A program made the position numbers and the translations under genes. The notes under the pieces are model-generated. The model had not been told where the DNA came from. It saw only the letters and a program-made list of their open reading frames with translations, and did no database searches. A DNA stretch of 42,675 nt from an uncultured Eubacteriales bacterium (lineage in GTDB: Bacteria > Bacillota > Clostridia > Oscillospirales > QAMX01), in NCBI GenBank assembly GCA_905205975.1, contig CAJLFQ010000012.1, positions 1-42,675 of the forward strand. The letters are read 5' to 3'. Of the stretch, positions 22,376 through 31,284 are shown piece after piece; within the stretch, counting starts at the first letter, position 1; each line of letters starts with the position of its first letter.

Positions 22376-24472
22376 TCAGCGGACGCTGTACAGAATTTCT
22401 GCGTAGGTCGGGAACGGCCAGTACGGTTTGGCGACGATGGTTTCCACCTCGTCCACAATCGTGCGGAGCGCCGTCATTTCGCTGAAGACCTTGTCGTGGC
22501 AGACGCGGGAGGTTTCTTCGATATCGGCGCCGTCATGCGCTGCAAGCGCCGCCGTCTCCAAATCGTTGAGCTTCTGATACATGCAGGATGTCAAACCGGA
22601 CAGGCGCGACAGAATCTTCTCTTCGGTATCGGTTTCAACGTATTCGGAAATCGCCGATTTCTTGGCGATGACGTCCGCCAGCACACCCTGATAGGCGATG
22701 GCCGCCGGGAGAATCTCGCGCTTGACCATATCGATCATGGTGAGCGCCTCGATGTGAATGGTCTTGCAGTAGTTTTCAAGATAGATTTCATGGCGCGCCG
22801 TCAATTCACTGCTGTGGAAAACGCCATGGCGCTCGAAGAGGGCAATATTCTCTCTTGTCACCAAGAACGGAAGTGCATCCACGGTCGTCTTCAGGTTGCA
22901 CAGGCCGCGGCGTTCCGCCTCTTTGACCCATTCTTCCGCGTAGTTGTTGCCGTTGAAGATGATGCGCCAATGTTCGCGCAGGGTGCGGCGCAGCAGATCG
23001 CGGATCGCTTTGTCAAGGTCTTCGGCCTTTTCCAGCTCGTCGGCAAATCCGGCGAGCGTATCGGCCACAATCGTATTCAAAACGACATTCGGGCAGGAAA
23101 TGGAAGACGCAGAACCGACCATGCGGAACTCAAACTTATTGCCGGTGAACGCAAACGGCGAGGTGCGGTTCCGGTCGGTCGTATCGCGCAGGAAGCTCGG
23201 CAGCACCTTTGCCCCGATTTCCAGCGTGTCTTCAGACCGTTCGGTATACAGCGTTCCTTTTTGGATGGATTCGAGAATTTCCGTCAATTCATCGCCCAAG
23301 AACATGGAAACGATGGCCGGCGGCGCTTCATTGGCGCCAAGGCGGTGGTCATTCCCTGCGCTGGCGACGGAAATGCGCAGCAGATCTTGGTGGAGATCCA
23401 CCGCTTTGATGACCGCCGTCAGGAAGAGCAGGAAGCGCAGGTTCTGCGACGGCGTTTCACCCGGCTCCAGCAGATTGACGCCGGTATCGGTCGAGATCGA
23501 CCAGTTGTTGTGTTTGCCGCTGCCGTTGACGCCGGCAAACGGTTTCTCATGGAGGAGGCAGACAAGCCCATGACGGTCTGCCACACGCTTCATGCATTCC
23601 ATCGTCAGCTGGTTGTGGTCTGCGGCGATGTTGGTCGTCGTATAAATCGGCGCCAGCTCATGCTGACCCGGTGCGACTTCATTGTGTTCGGTCTTCGCCA
23701 GAACGCCGAGCTTCCAAAGCTCCTCGTCCAGATCTTTCATGAAGGCGGAAACGCGCGGCTTGATGGCGCCGAAGTAATGGTCGTCCAGTTCCTGACCCTT
23801 CGGCGGGCGGGCGCCGAAAAGCGTTCTGCCGCAGTATTGCAGGTCGGGGCGTTTTTCGTAGACCGATTTATCGATCAGGAAATATTCCTGTTCGGGGCCG
23901 ACGGTCGTCAGCACGCGTTTCGCATCGTTCCCCGGGAAGAGGCGGAGAATGCGCATCGCCTGACGGTCAATGGCGTCCATCGAGCGAAGCAGCGGTGTTT
24001 TCTGGTCCAGCGCTTCGCCGGAATAGGAGCAGAATGCCGTCGGAATGCAGAGGGTATTGTCTTTGATGAAGGCGTAGCTGGTCGGGTCCCATGCCGTATA
24101 GCCGCGCGCTTCAAACGTGGCGCGCAGACCGCCCGACGGGAAGCTGGAAGCATCCGGTTCGCCGCGCACCAGCGCAGAGCCGGAAAACTCCATGATGACC
24201 GTTCCGTCGACGTCCGGTTTGATAAAGCTGTCATGTTTTTCAGCCGTCACGCCGGTCAGCGGCTGGAACCAGTGGGTAAAGTGGGTGGCGCCTTTTTCGA
24301 TCGCCCATTCTTTCATCGCGTTGGCGACAACGTTTGCCACGTCGAGATCCAGCGGCTTGCCGCGTGCAATCGTCCGCTTCAGCGCTTTATAGGTATCGTG
24401 CGGAAGCCGGGATTTCATGACGTTTTCGTTGAAAACCATGCTGCCAAACAGTTCCTGAAGATTTCCCATCAT
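22376..24472 (-). CDS. glnN: Type III glutamine synthetase (GlnN)
   Basis: Assimilates ammonia into glutamine with ATP. The 698-aa length and sequence are those of the GSIII family, which is much larger than GlnA types I and II. Visible family motifs are TVGPEQEYFLID (glutamate/metal site), AKTEHNEVAPGQHELAP, GVNGSGKHNNWS, RISVASAGNDHRLGANEAPPA and GNKFEFRMVGS. Two adjacent ATGs (24472, 24469) follow AAAGGG by 6 and 9 nt; an in-frame extension to 24499 is less likely. It lies between asnA (85 bp upstream) and the amt-PII fusion on the same strand, so ammonium uptake and both ammonia-ligating enzymes are grouped. There is no clear promoter in the asnA-glnN gap. Confidence 0.96.
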   Translation of the reverse strand: MMGNLQELFGSMVFNENVMKSRLPHDTYKALKRTIARGKPLDLDVANVVANAMKEWAIEKGATHFTHWFQPLTGVTAEKHDSFIKPDVDGTVIMEFSGSALVRGEPDASSFPSGGLRATFEARGYTAWDPTSYAFIKDNTLCIPTAFCSYSGEALDQKTPLLRSMDAIDRQAMRILRLFPGNDAKRVLTTVGPEQEYFLIDKSVYEKRPDLQYCGRTLFGARPPKGQELDDHYFGAIKPRVSAFMKDLDEELWKLGVLAKTEHNEVAPGQHELAPIYTTTNIAADHNQLTMECMKRVADRHGLVCLLHEKPFAGVNGSGKHNNWSISTDTGVNLLEPGETPSQNLRFLLFLTAVIKAVDLHQDLLRISVASAGNDHRLGANEAPPAIVSMFLGDELTEILESIQKGTLYTERSEDTLEIGAKVLPSFLRDTTDRNRTSPFAFTGNKFEFRMVGSASSISCPNVVLNTIVADTLAGFADELEKAEDLDKAIRDLLRRTLREHWRIIFNGNNYAEEWVKEAERRGLCNLKTTVDALPFLVTRENIALFERHGVFHSSELTARHEIYLENYCKTIHIEALTMIDMVKREILPAAIAYQGVLADVIAKKSAISEYVETDTEEKILSRLSGLTSCMYQKLNDLETAALAAHDGADIEETSRVCHDKVFSEMTALRTIVDEVETIVAKPYWPFPTYAEILYSVR

Positions 24473-24557
24473 TGTTCGCCCTTTCTGTCGTTCAAGCATT
24501 CCAGATCAGCTGTCAGAATGCAAATGTTCTTTTTTTGATTGATCGATGCTTTGCAGG

Positions 24558-25565
24558 TTACAGCAGCGGAATGCCGGCTTCTTCGCAGCCCTTTACCGTT
24601 GCATCGTCCCAGATGGAAACCTGCACCTCGCCGATGTGCGCTTTTTCCAGCAGGAGCATACAGAGCCGCGACTGACCGATGCCGCCGCCGATGGTCAGCG
24701 GCAGTGTGCCGTCCAGCAGAAGCTTGTGGAACGGCAGCGTCCGGCGGTTGTCTGCGCCGGCTTTGGTCAGCTGTTCGTCCAGCGACTTGCTGTCAACGCG
24801 GATGCCCATGGAGGAAATTTCAAACGCCGTGCCCAGCGTCTCGTTCCAGAACATGATGTCGCCGTTCAGCTTCCAGTCGTCATAGTCCGGGGCGCGGCCG
24901 TCATGCGGCATACCGGAGCGGAGTTTATCGCCGATCTGCATGATGAAAACCGTTTTGTGCGCCTTGACAAATTCGTTTTCCCGCTGTTTGGGCGGCAGGT
25001 CCGGATACAAATCTTCCAGCTCCTGCGTGGTGACGAATGTCACCTCGCGGGTGATTTTCGTTTTCAGCTGCGGGTACTGCGCCGCAATCTGTTCCTGTGT
25101 GTCGGCAATGGCGTCCACAATGGCTCGGACAATCTCTTTCAGAAACGCCTCGTTCCGGGTTTCGCGGGTGATCACGCGCTCCCAGTCCCACTGGTCGACG
25201 TAGATGGAATGGAGGTTGTCCATCTCTTCGTCTCTCCGGATGGCGTTCATGTCGGTATAAAGCCCTTCGCCCGCCGGGAACCCGTATTTATACAGCGCCA
25301 TGCGTTTCCACTTGGCCAGTGAATGTACAACCGCCGCAATCGTTCCGGTTTCTGCAATGTCGAAAGAAACCGCGCGTTCCACACCGTTCAGATCATCATT
25401 CAAGCCGGTAGACGGGTCAACAAACAGCGGCGCCGAAACACGCTTCAAATTCAAAGTTGCGGACAACCGGTCTTCGAATGTTCTTTTGATCTGACCAATG
25501 GCGGTCTGGGTGTCATATGCGCCCAGTTTCGGTGCATATGACGCTGGAATTTGCAGCTTACTCAT
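24558..25565 (-). CDS. asnA: Aspartate-ammonia ligase (asparagine synthetase A)
   Basis: Makes asparagine from aspartate, ammonia and ATP; unlike AsnB it cannot use glutamine. The 335-aa class II tRNA-synthetase-like fold matches AsnA length. Motifs include the N-terminal FEDRLSATLNLKRVSAPLFVD region (shown in part), VHSLAKWKRMAL, SIYVDQWDWE, and the C-terminal GGGIGQSRLCMLLLEKAHIGEVQ. The start at 25565 follows AAGGAAGGA and matches the family N-terminus MSKLQIP; the frame is open far upstream through the promoter, but that part is not real coding sequence. A promoter at 25671-25699 and a 15-bp hairpin in the leader suggest regulated expression, plausibly with glnN and amt-PII. Confidence 0.97.
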   Translation of the reverse strand: MSKLQIPASYAPKLGAYDTQTAIGQIKRTFEDRLSATLNLKRVSAPLFVDPSTGLNDDLNGVERAVSFDIAETGTIAAVVHSLAKWKRMALYKYGFPAGEGLYTDMNAIRRDEEMDNLHSIYVDQWDWERVITRETRNEAFLKEIVRAIVDAIADTQEQIAAQYPQLKTKITREVTFVTTQELEDLYPDLPPKQRENEFVKAHKTVFIMQIGDKLRSGMPHDGRAPDYDDWKLNGDIMFWNETLGTAFEISSMGIRVDSKSLDEQLTKAGADNRRTLPFHKLLLDGTLPLTIGGGIGQSRLCMLLLEKAHIGEVQVSIWDDATVKGCEEAGIPLL

Positions 25566-25620
25566 TTCTATCCTTCCTTTCGCGAACAGTTCAGCCGGAA
25601 CAGCGGCAAAACAAATTCGA

Positions 25621-25654
25621 AAAGGCGCTGCGGACATCTGTCCGCAGCGCCTTT
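25621..25654 (-). promoter_or_regulatory. 15-bp hairpin at the 5' end of the asnA transcript
   Basis: Arms 25621-25635 and 25640-25654 are perfectly complementary with a 4-nt loop. On the minus strand the stem is followed by TTTTCG and then further T-rich sequence. It begins about 10 nt after the predicted start site. It may be an attenuator or a 5'-protecting stem. No T-box or known riboswitch element was recognised. Confidence 0.7.
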
Positions 25655-25670
25655 GCTGCTTACGAGCGAT

Positions 25671-25699
25671 ATTATAGCATACGTCTTTGGATTTTTCAA
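25671..25699 (-). promoter_or_regulatory. Promoter of asnA
   Basis: On the minus strand TTGAAA (25694-25699) is 17 bp from a perfect TATAAT (25671-25676). It starts 18 bp after the stop of the isomerase-like gene, with no terminator in between. Confidence 0.88.
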
Positions 25700-25716
25700 G
25701 CCCTTTTCCAACTTTT

Positions 25717-26583
25717 TTACGCCGTTTTTTCGGGCTGGATACCCAGCGAGGCCAGCACCTTGCGGAGCGATTCGGCGGCAATGGTATAGCATTTCGGGCC
25801 GCCTTCCTCCATCAGGTTGGTTTTGGATGCCGGTTCCAGATCGGCAAAACCGTGGAACGTACCCAGATGCGGTTCCAGCGACAGGAATCCTTCAAAACCC
25901 TGCGCGTCGAGCTCCGCAAGAATCTTCGCAAGGCCGGCGTCGCCGTATCCGGCTGGAACAACCTGCCCGCTCCCCATCTTTGCGTCCTTGATGTGGAGAT
26001 AGCGGATGTGCTTCCGGAGCAGCTCAAAGGCGTCCGGATACGTCGTCACGCCCGACTGAATGAAGTTGGCCGGGTCAAAAATCAGCCCGATGCCCAGCGT
26101 TTCCGCCAGATCAAGGCAGCGCTCTGCGACGTCGCCGTAGATGTCTTTTTCGTTTTCGTGGAGCAGCGTGACGCCGGTTCCCTCTGCCAGCTTCAGAAAA
26201 GCTTCCCAGCGCTTCATGACCGTGTCGCGGTACTTGGCAATGTCTTCGCCCTCCGGCGGGTAGAAGCTGAACATCCGGATATACGGCGCTTCAAAGATCT
26301 GCGCCATGCGGATGCAGTTTTGGAAGAGCGCAAGGTGCGGCTCGAAATCGTCTGTCACTTTGATTTTTCCGATCGGCGAGCCAATGGAACTGATCCTGTA
26401 CCCGCGGGCAGCCAGACGGCTGTGCATTTCTTCGGCTTCCGCTTCGGTAACCTTGGAGATGTTCTTGCCGTCGGCACAGCGGATCTCGATGTAGCGAATG
26501 TCCAGCGTGTCAAGCACGTCCATCTGTTTGTTCAGATAGGGGTCGATTTCATCGGCAAAGCCGGAAAGAATAAATTTGCTCAT
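25717..26583 (-). CDS. Sugar phosphate isomerase/epimerase family TIM barrel protein
   Basis: 288-aa protein of the xylose-isomerase-like TIM barrel (AP endonuclease 2) family, whose members isomerise, epimerise or dehydrate sugars and inositols using a divalent metal. The expected metal ligands are visible as Glu143 (LLHENEKDI), Asp170 (GLIFDPANF), His197 (RYLHIKD) and Glu237 (FLSLEPH). The substrate cannot be read. AAAGGAG precedes the ATG at 26583. It lies 51 bp downstream of the GH20-fold protein on the same strand, so the pair probably forms a small carbohydrate catabolic operon. No sugar transporter is adjacent. Confidence 0.9.
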   Translation of the reverse strand: MSKFILSGFADEIDPYLNKQMDVLDTLDIRYIEIRCADGKNISKVTEAEAEEMHSRLAARGYRISSIGSPIGKIKVTDDFEPHLALFQNCIRMAQIFEAPYIRMFSFYPPEGEDIAKYRDTVMKRWEAFLKLAEGTGVTLLHENEKDIYGDVAERCLDLAETLGIGLIFDPANFIQSGVTTYPDAFELLRKHIRYLHIKDAKMGSGQVVPAGYGDAGLAKILAELDAQGFEGFLSLEPHLGTFHGFADLEPASKTNLMEEGGPKCYTIAAESLRKVLASLGIQPEKTA

Positions 26584-26634
26584 TTGGCATTCTCCTTTGA
26601 TTCAGTGTCATATGATCTGATTTCGATTGACCCG

Positions 26635-29007
26635 TCAGCGAAGCAGCATCCAGACTTCCGTGAAGCCTGTGCCGCGCGGGCCGACATCCTTCTGCGCTTC
26701 CAGCGTCACGCGGCCTTCCGCATTCACTTTGCCCGCCGGGAGCGCATAGCGGTACACCCATTCGTCGCCTTCGACGCAGCCAAGGAACGCAAGGCGTTCA
26801 CCATCAACCGTGATGTAGGACGGAATATCCTTCTGGCCCTTCCAGCCGAACCGCATCGGATAGACGACGCGCACTTCATAGGCGGCGCCGGGAACCAGAC
26901 CGTCAATTTCGATTTTGACCGGCGCATGGTAATAGCCTAAGATAGAGGAAACGCGTTCCAGCGTCGTTTTGTCGATATCCGGTGACGTCTCCCGGTTCAC
27001 ATCGGGGCCGAACATACCGACATGCTGTTCAATGCGCGGGATGGTAATGGCTTCCGGCTCTTCCCACCACGTTTTCTCCATGCGGAGGTACTGCATGGAT
27101 TCCGGCGAACCGAACGAAATATACTTTCCGCCCGGACCGGCCGTATGGCAGTCGCGGAGCTGTTTGAGGAAGGTTTGTTTTTCCGCCTGCGTCGCCATGC
27201 CGGAGAGCTTTTTGAGATTCGCTTCCAGCCACCATGCGTTGCAGAGCGGGATGTCTGCCGTATCGAGGAAGCCGCCGCGGCTGTAATCCGGTGAGAAGTG
27301 GCGCGTTGTGGAAAGCTTCCAGTTGATTTTCTCCCAGCAGACGTCGCCCAACGACCAGAGCTCCGCCTTCAGCGCCTCATCCGGCGACACGGCTGTCTCT
27401 GCAAGGCGCGTGCGGATCGTTTCGGCAAAGGCATCCATGTCGGACGCCTCGTCCAAGCCCTGGAAGACGCTGTCAAACACCGCTTTGTCGCGGATGGCGC
27501 GGCGCTGGATATATTGATAGAACGTGCTCATCAGGCGCGGCATTTGGAACCGATAGCTGTCGGCGCCGTATCCGGCTTCGTAGGATTCGGCGTGCATGGC
27601 GTCTTCCAGCACATGGAGCTGCTTATAGACTTCGGACACGGCCTGATTGGAAACGGCCGGGCCTTCGTAGATATCCTCGAAGAGCGCGATGGTCGAGGCA
27701 ATTTCGGCGGCGTGCTGCGGCGAGATAAACATCCGGGCATAGTCCTGCAGCGTTTTCATGTAGGGAATCGAATCGTCCCAGTCGGCGTCGAGCCAGATGA
27801 ACTTCGAGACGTCGTCGGCAATGCCCTCGGAATAAGCCAGATTGCCAATGCAGTACGGCTTGTTCAGGCGGTGCATCTGACGGTGCCAGCGCGGGCGCGG
27901 GTTGTAGCATTCGCGTCCGGCTGTGATTGCCCAGATCGGGTCCCATGCGTGTACCGGATACTGGCAGCAGAGCAGGTGGCAGATATCCGGATACGAACGG
28001 ATCGGCAGATCCATCGGCGTGCGTTCGCGGCATTCTTTCATGGTGTGGCTGACCCACGGTGCATGGCAGACGCCCGTCAGCCACGCCGGACGTTTGGCCA
28101 CTTCATCATAGAAGCGGAACTTGAAGTCGTCCGAGTTTTTCATGACCTGCGCCGAAATCCAGACGCCGGCCTTCGGGTGATATTTATGGAGAATGTCGGC
28201 GACACGCTCGGAGAATGCAAACAGGTCTTCCGGTTCAAGGCCGCCCGGATCGCCGCCGGGGATTAGAATGTGATCGACATACGGAACCTTTGAAAAATCG
28301 TGGTCGCGCATGGCGTCTTCCCGGCGGAGGTCTTCATTCAGACATTTGGCCTCGTCGTCTGTTTCCGGCAGGAATCCGTTTTTCGGGATGGGATGCGACG
28401 TGCGGTTTCGCTCCATATTCGGATACCAGATCCAGACCTCAAGGCCGTATTCGTGTGCCACTGCGCTGGTGTACTGCAGCATGTCGAGCGCGTCGTATTT
28501 CATGACGGGGGAACCAGCCTCATCGTCTGTCGCCGGGGGCAGGAATTCAATGGCGCTTGCGCCGAACAGCGCCAGATCGCGGATATATTGATGGTAGGTT
28601 TCTTTTGTCCACGCGACGTAGGCGTTGGTTTTGTTCCGGTAGCCGACCTGACTGCCGCGCAGCTTTTTGTGCGGATGCGTCCGGCAGGAGGCATCCTGCA
28701 CAGAAAGACCGCCCTTGTACCAGTTTGCTTCGCGGAGCAGATGACCTGCGCCGTGAATCAAGCCGGAGCGGTCGTATCCTTCGATGGCGACCATGCCGTC
28801 TGCCGCGTCGTAGGCAAACCCCTCCGGCGCGGGCGCCTTTGTCTGACCGATCGACAGTTCAATGCTGCCTTCGCCGGACGGGACCAGGGCAAAATCAAGA
28901 CCTGTCCGCTTGTTGAGTTCTTCCTGAAGAACTTTTGCTGTGAAGGCCGCGTCACCGTTTGCCTCGTCATAGCCGATGGCGTAGCCTTTGAGTTCCGTCG
29001 TCTGCAT
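26635..29007 (-). CDS. Putative cytoplasmic glycoside hydrolase with GH20-type zincin-like N-terminal domain
   Basis: 790 aa, no signal peptide. Residues about 1-100 match the non-catalytic alpha/beta domain found at the N-terminus of GH20/GH67-like enzymes (GYAIGYDEAN, ELSIGQTKA, GLIHGAGHLLREANW). The middle (about 115-420) looks like a TIM barrel (KLRGSQVGYRNKTNAYVAW shown in part, LFGASAIEFLPP, VWIWYPNMERN, HILIPGGDPGGLEPEDL, AGVWISAQV). It is followed by a helical region and a beta-rich C-terminal domain (about 690-790). I cannot assign the CAZy family or catalytic acid; acidic candidates lie in PGGDPGG and the LDADWDD stretch. The cytoplasmic location and the neighbouring isomerase suggest hydrolysis of an imported oligosaccharide. 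The ribosome site is weak. Confidence 0.75.
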   Translation of the reverse strand: MQTTELKGYAIGYDEANGDAAFTAKVLQEELNKRTGLDFALVPSGEGSIELSIGQTKAPAPEGFAYDAADGMVAIEGYDRSGLIHGAGHLLREANWYKGGLSVQDASCRTHPHKKLRGSQVGYRNKTNAYVAWTKETYHQYIRDLALFGASAIEFLPPATDDEAGSPVMKYDALDMLQYTSAVAHEYGLEVWIWYPNMERNRTSHPIPKNGFLPETDDEAKCLNEDLRREDAMRDHDFSKVPYVDHILIPGGDPGGLEPEDLFAFSERVADILHKYHPKAGVWISAQVMKNSDDFKFRFYDEVAKRPAWLTGVCHAPWVSHTMKECRERTPMDLPIRSYPDICHLLCCQYPVHAWDPIWAITAGRECYNPRPRWHRQMHRLNKPYCIGNLAYSEGIADDVSKFIWLDADWDDSIPYMKTLQDYARMFISPQHAAEIASTIALFEDIYEGPAVSNQAVSEVYKQLHVLEDAMHAESYEAGYGADSYRFQMPRLMSTFYQYIQRRAIRDKAVFDSVFQGLDEASDMDAFAETIRTRLAETAVSPDEALKAELWSLGDVCWEKINWKLSTTRHFSPDYSRGGFLDTADIPLCNAWWLEANLKKLSGMATQAEKQTFLKQLRDCHTAGPGGKYISFGSPESMQYLRMEKTWWEEPEAITIPRIEQHVGMFGPDVNRETSPDIDKTTLERVSSILGYYHAPVKIEIDGLVPGAAYEVRVVYPMRFGWKGQKDIPSYITVDGERLAFLGCVEGDEWVYRYALPAGKVNAEGRVTLEAQKDVGPRGTGFTEVWMLLR

Positions 29008-29055
29008 CGTTCAAATCTCGCTTTCCCGGCGCACCGCGCGCCGTCTGATGCCGTT

Positions 29056-29084
29056 ATGGTATCACAGAAACGCCCGGCTGTCAA
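29056..29084 (-). promoter_or_regulatory. Promoter of the glycosidase-isomerase operon with operator-like dyad
   Basis: On the minus strand TTGACA (29079-29084) is 17 bp from TACCAT (29056-29061). The palindrome TGTCA-AG-TGACA (29079-29090) covers the -35 and is itself enclosed by AAACGCCC/GGGCGTTT arms with a following T run on the plus strand. This could be a repressor site or an orphan plus-strand terminator. Confidence 0.6.
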
Positions 29085-29120
29085 GTGACAATTGGGCGTT
29101 TTTTGGGAATGATTTGAGCG

Positions 29121-29139
29121 GCTGCCGGATTCCGGCAGC
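29121..29139. other. 8-bp inverted repeat in the divergent spacer
   Basis: GCTGCCGG (29121-29128) and CCGGCAGC (29132-29139) flank a 3-nt loop midway between the two divergent promoters. There is no T tract; it could be a regulator site. Confidence 0.45.
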
Positions 29140-29221
29140 GCCCATTGAATGTACCGGGGAGCTGCTGTTTGCTCAACCCGCTCCGATTTCACGCAAATCG
29201 AATTGTTAGCCAGCAAAAAGG

Positions 29222-29250
29222 TTGCGTTTTTTCGTTTTCAGGTGTATAAT
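29222..29250 (+). promoter_or_regulatory. Promoter of the ABC exporter
   Basis: TTGCGT (29222-29227) is 17 bp from a perfect TATAAT (29245-29250). The leader to the ATG is about 33 nt. Confidence 0.8.
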
Positions 29251-29289
29251 ACGAACCATCAGGAATGTCATCAAAAGGAGCGTATCGAT

Positions 29290-31221
29290 ATGGGACCGAT
29301 GGGTATGCCGCCGGGGCCGCCGCCGGAACTGCAGAAAAAGATGCGGGTTCCGCCGCCGAAACATCTTCGCGAGGTTTCCGCCTATCTGGCCAAGCTGATC
29401 GGCGGCTTTTTCAAGCGCTGGTTGTATCTCTTTCAGCTTGTGTGGGAGACGCGGAAATGGATTCTCTTCGTCATGTGTACCCTGTCGATTCTGTCCGGCC
29501 TTCTGCCGATTGTCTCGGCGCTGGTTGCAAAGCACCTGATCAACGCGCTTGTTGCCGCCGCAGGCGGCACGCTGGACGCCGGTTTTTCCGTCATCCTGTC
29601 CATGCTGATCCTGACGTTTGCCTGCACGTTTGCAACGCGCATGATCAACAGTGTCTCCAATTTTGTGACGCGGCTCGCCAGCGAGCTGGTGACCAACCAC
29701 ATCCGCGTCAAAATCATGGACAAGGCAAAAAAGCTTGATCTTGCCAGCTTTGACCGGCCGGAATTCTATGAAAAGCTTGAAAATGCGAACCGCGAAGCCG
29801 GACATCGGCCGGTTCAGATTCTAAAATCTTCGTTCAGTCTCGTCAGCAGCATCATCTCGATGGTCAGTTTCATCGCGGTGCTGGCGGCCGTCAGCCCGTG
29901 GTCCTCCGTGATCATCATCCTGCTTTCGCTGCCAAGCGCCATCGTCAACTTCGTCTACCGGCGCAAAAACGTTTTGTATATGCGGCGCCGCTCCAAGGAT
30001 CGCCGCGAGATGGACTATTTCTCGGGGCTGATGGTCAACAAGGACATGGTCAAGGAAATCCGGATGCTTGACCTCGGCGACACGCTGATGCAGAAGTTCC
30101 AGACCGTCTTCAATCGGTACTTCGCCGGTCTTCGCCGGTTGATTCTCGGTGAAGGGGCGTGGGATACCGGTCTGACCGCGCTGTCCGCCGCCGTCAACTG
30201 CCTGCTCTTTCTTTCCATTGCCTATCAGGTCTACGGCGGCACGCTGACCGTCGGCGACTACACACTCTACACCGGCGCACTGAACGCCATCGCCTCTGCT
30301 GTCGCCGCGCTGATCTCCACGACGGCGGGCATTTATGAAGGAACGCTCTTCATCGACAACATGATCGCCTTTATGGCGGAGCCGGTTACGCTGAAAACAG
30401 TCTCCGGCGCTTTGCCTGCGCCGCAGATTATGCAGGGCTGCGGGCATACCCTGCGGTTTGAGCATGTCAGCTTCACCTATCCGGGCGCCGCACATGAGGT
30501 GCTGAGCGACGTCAACTTCACGCTGAACGCCGGTGAGACAACCGTTCTCGTCGGGCTGAACGGCGCCGGCAAAACGACGCTTTTGAAACTTTTGATGCGC
30601 CTGTATGATCCGACCGGCGGCGTCATCTACCTGGACGGCAAAGACATCCGGACGTATGACCTGCGCGCCTACTATGACCTGTTCGGCATCGTGTTTCAGG
30701 ATTTCGGGAAGTATGCCCTCTCCGTGCGGGAAAACATCGCGTTCGGCGATATCCACCGGGAAAGCACCCCTGACGCGATCTGTGAAGCGGCGGAAGCGGC
30801 CAACGCAGAGGCGTTTATCAGCCGTCTGCCGGACGGCTATGAGACGCCGCTGACGCGTATGTTTGAGATGAACGGCATCGAACCCTCCATCGGCCAATGG
30901 CAGAAGCTGGCCATTGCGCGGGCTTTTTACAGTCGGTCTGACATCCTGATTCTCGACGAGCCGACAGCCGCGCTGGACGCCATTGCGGAACAGGAAATTT
31001 ACAGCCAGTTTGATGCACTCCGCAAAGGAAAAACGGCGATTTTTGTCTCGCACAGGCTCTCCTGTGCGCGGACGGCCTCCAAAATTCTCGTTTTGCAGAA
31101 CGGGCACGTCATTGAAGACGGCACGCATGCCGAGCTGATGCAGGCCGGCGGCGAATATGCCCGGCTCTTTACCGTTCAAGCCAGCCGATATCTCTCTGAC
31201 AGCACCGATTCCCTGCGGTAA
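29290..31221 (+). CDS. ABC exporter half-transporter (fused permease and ATPase) with divergent C-loop
   Basis: 643-aa type IV ABC exporter. A Pro/Met-rich cytoplasmic N-tail (1-24) precedes six membrane helices (about 40-370). The nucleotide-binding domain has Walker A GLNGAGKTT (422-430), Q-loop FQDFGKYALSV, Walker B ILILDEPTAALD (552-563) and switch histidine in VSHRL. The ABC signature, normally LSGGQ, reads PSIGQWQK (532-539), losing the first Gly and the Ser of the motif; the WQK ending recalls exporters of peptides or lantibiotics. The substrate is unknown. A single half-transporter gene suggests a homodimer. The start at 29290 follows AAAAGGAG; the frame is open to 29149 through the promoter. 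The next gene is a separately promoted tetR. Confidence 0.92.
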   Translation: MGPMGMPPGPPPELQKKMRVPPPKHLREVSAYLAKLIGGFFKRWLYLFQLVWETRKWILFVMCTLSILSGLLPIVSALVAKHLINALVAAAGGTLDAGFSVILSMLILTFACTFATRMINSVSNFVTRLASELVTNHIRVKIMDKAKKLDLASFDRPEFYEKLENANREAGHRPVQILKSSFSLVSSIISMVSFIAVLAAVSPWSSVIIILLSLPSAIVNFVYRRKNVLYMRRRSKDRREMDYFSGLMVNKDMVKEIRMLDLGDTLMQKFQTVFNRYFAGLRRLILGEGAWDTGLTALSAAVNCLLFLSIAYQVYGGTLTVGDYTLYTGALNAIASAVAALISTTAGIYEGTLFIDNMIAFMAEPVTLKTVSGALPAPQIMQGCGHTLRFEHVSFTYPGAAHEVLSDVNFTLNAGETTVLVGLNGAGKTTLLKLLMRLYDPTGGVIYLDGKDIRTYDLRAYYDLFGIVFQDFGKYALSVRENIAFGDIHRESTPDAICEAAEAANAEAFISRLPDGYETPLTRMFEMNGIEPSIGQWQKLAIARAFYSRSDILILDEPTAALDAIAEQEIYSQFDALRKGKTAIFVSHRLSCARTASKILVLQNGHVIEDGTHAELMQAGGEYARLFTVQASRYLSDSTDSLR

Positions 31222-31242
31222 ACCTTTTTTTCAGACCTCATC

Positions 31243-31271
31243 TTGCAAAAAAAAGCCGCATATGGTATAAT
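31243..31271 (+). promoter_or_regulatory. Promoter of tetR
   Basis: TTGCAA (31243-31248) is 17 bp from a perfect TATAAT (31266-31271). The start site is near 31278. Confidence 0.85.
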
Positions 31272-31284
31272 GGAATCAGCTTAA

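Noticed and set aside
22340..24538. A 732-codon plus-strand open frame opposite glnN
   Set aside because: It is an exact antisense shadow of a well-supported glnN gene, and no protein family was recognised in it.
25566..25670. A T-box or other known riboswitch before asnA
   Set aside because: The leader is only about 100 nt and dominated by one simple hairpin. No T-box sequence or specifier architecture is visible.
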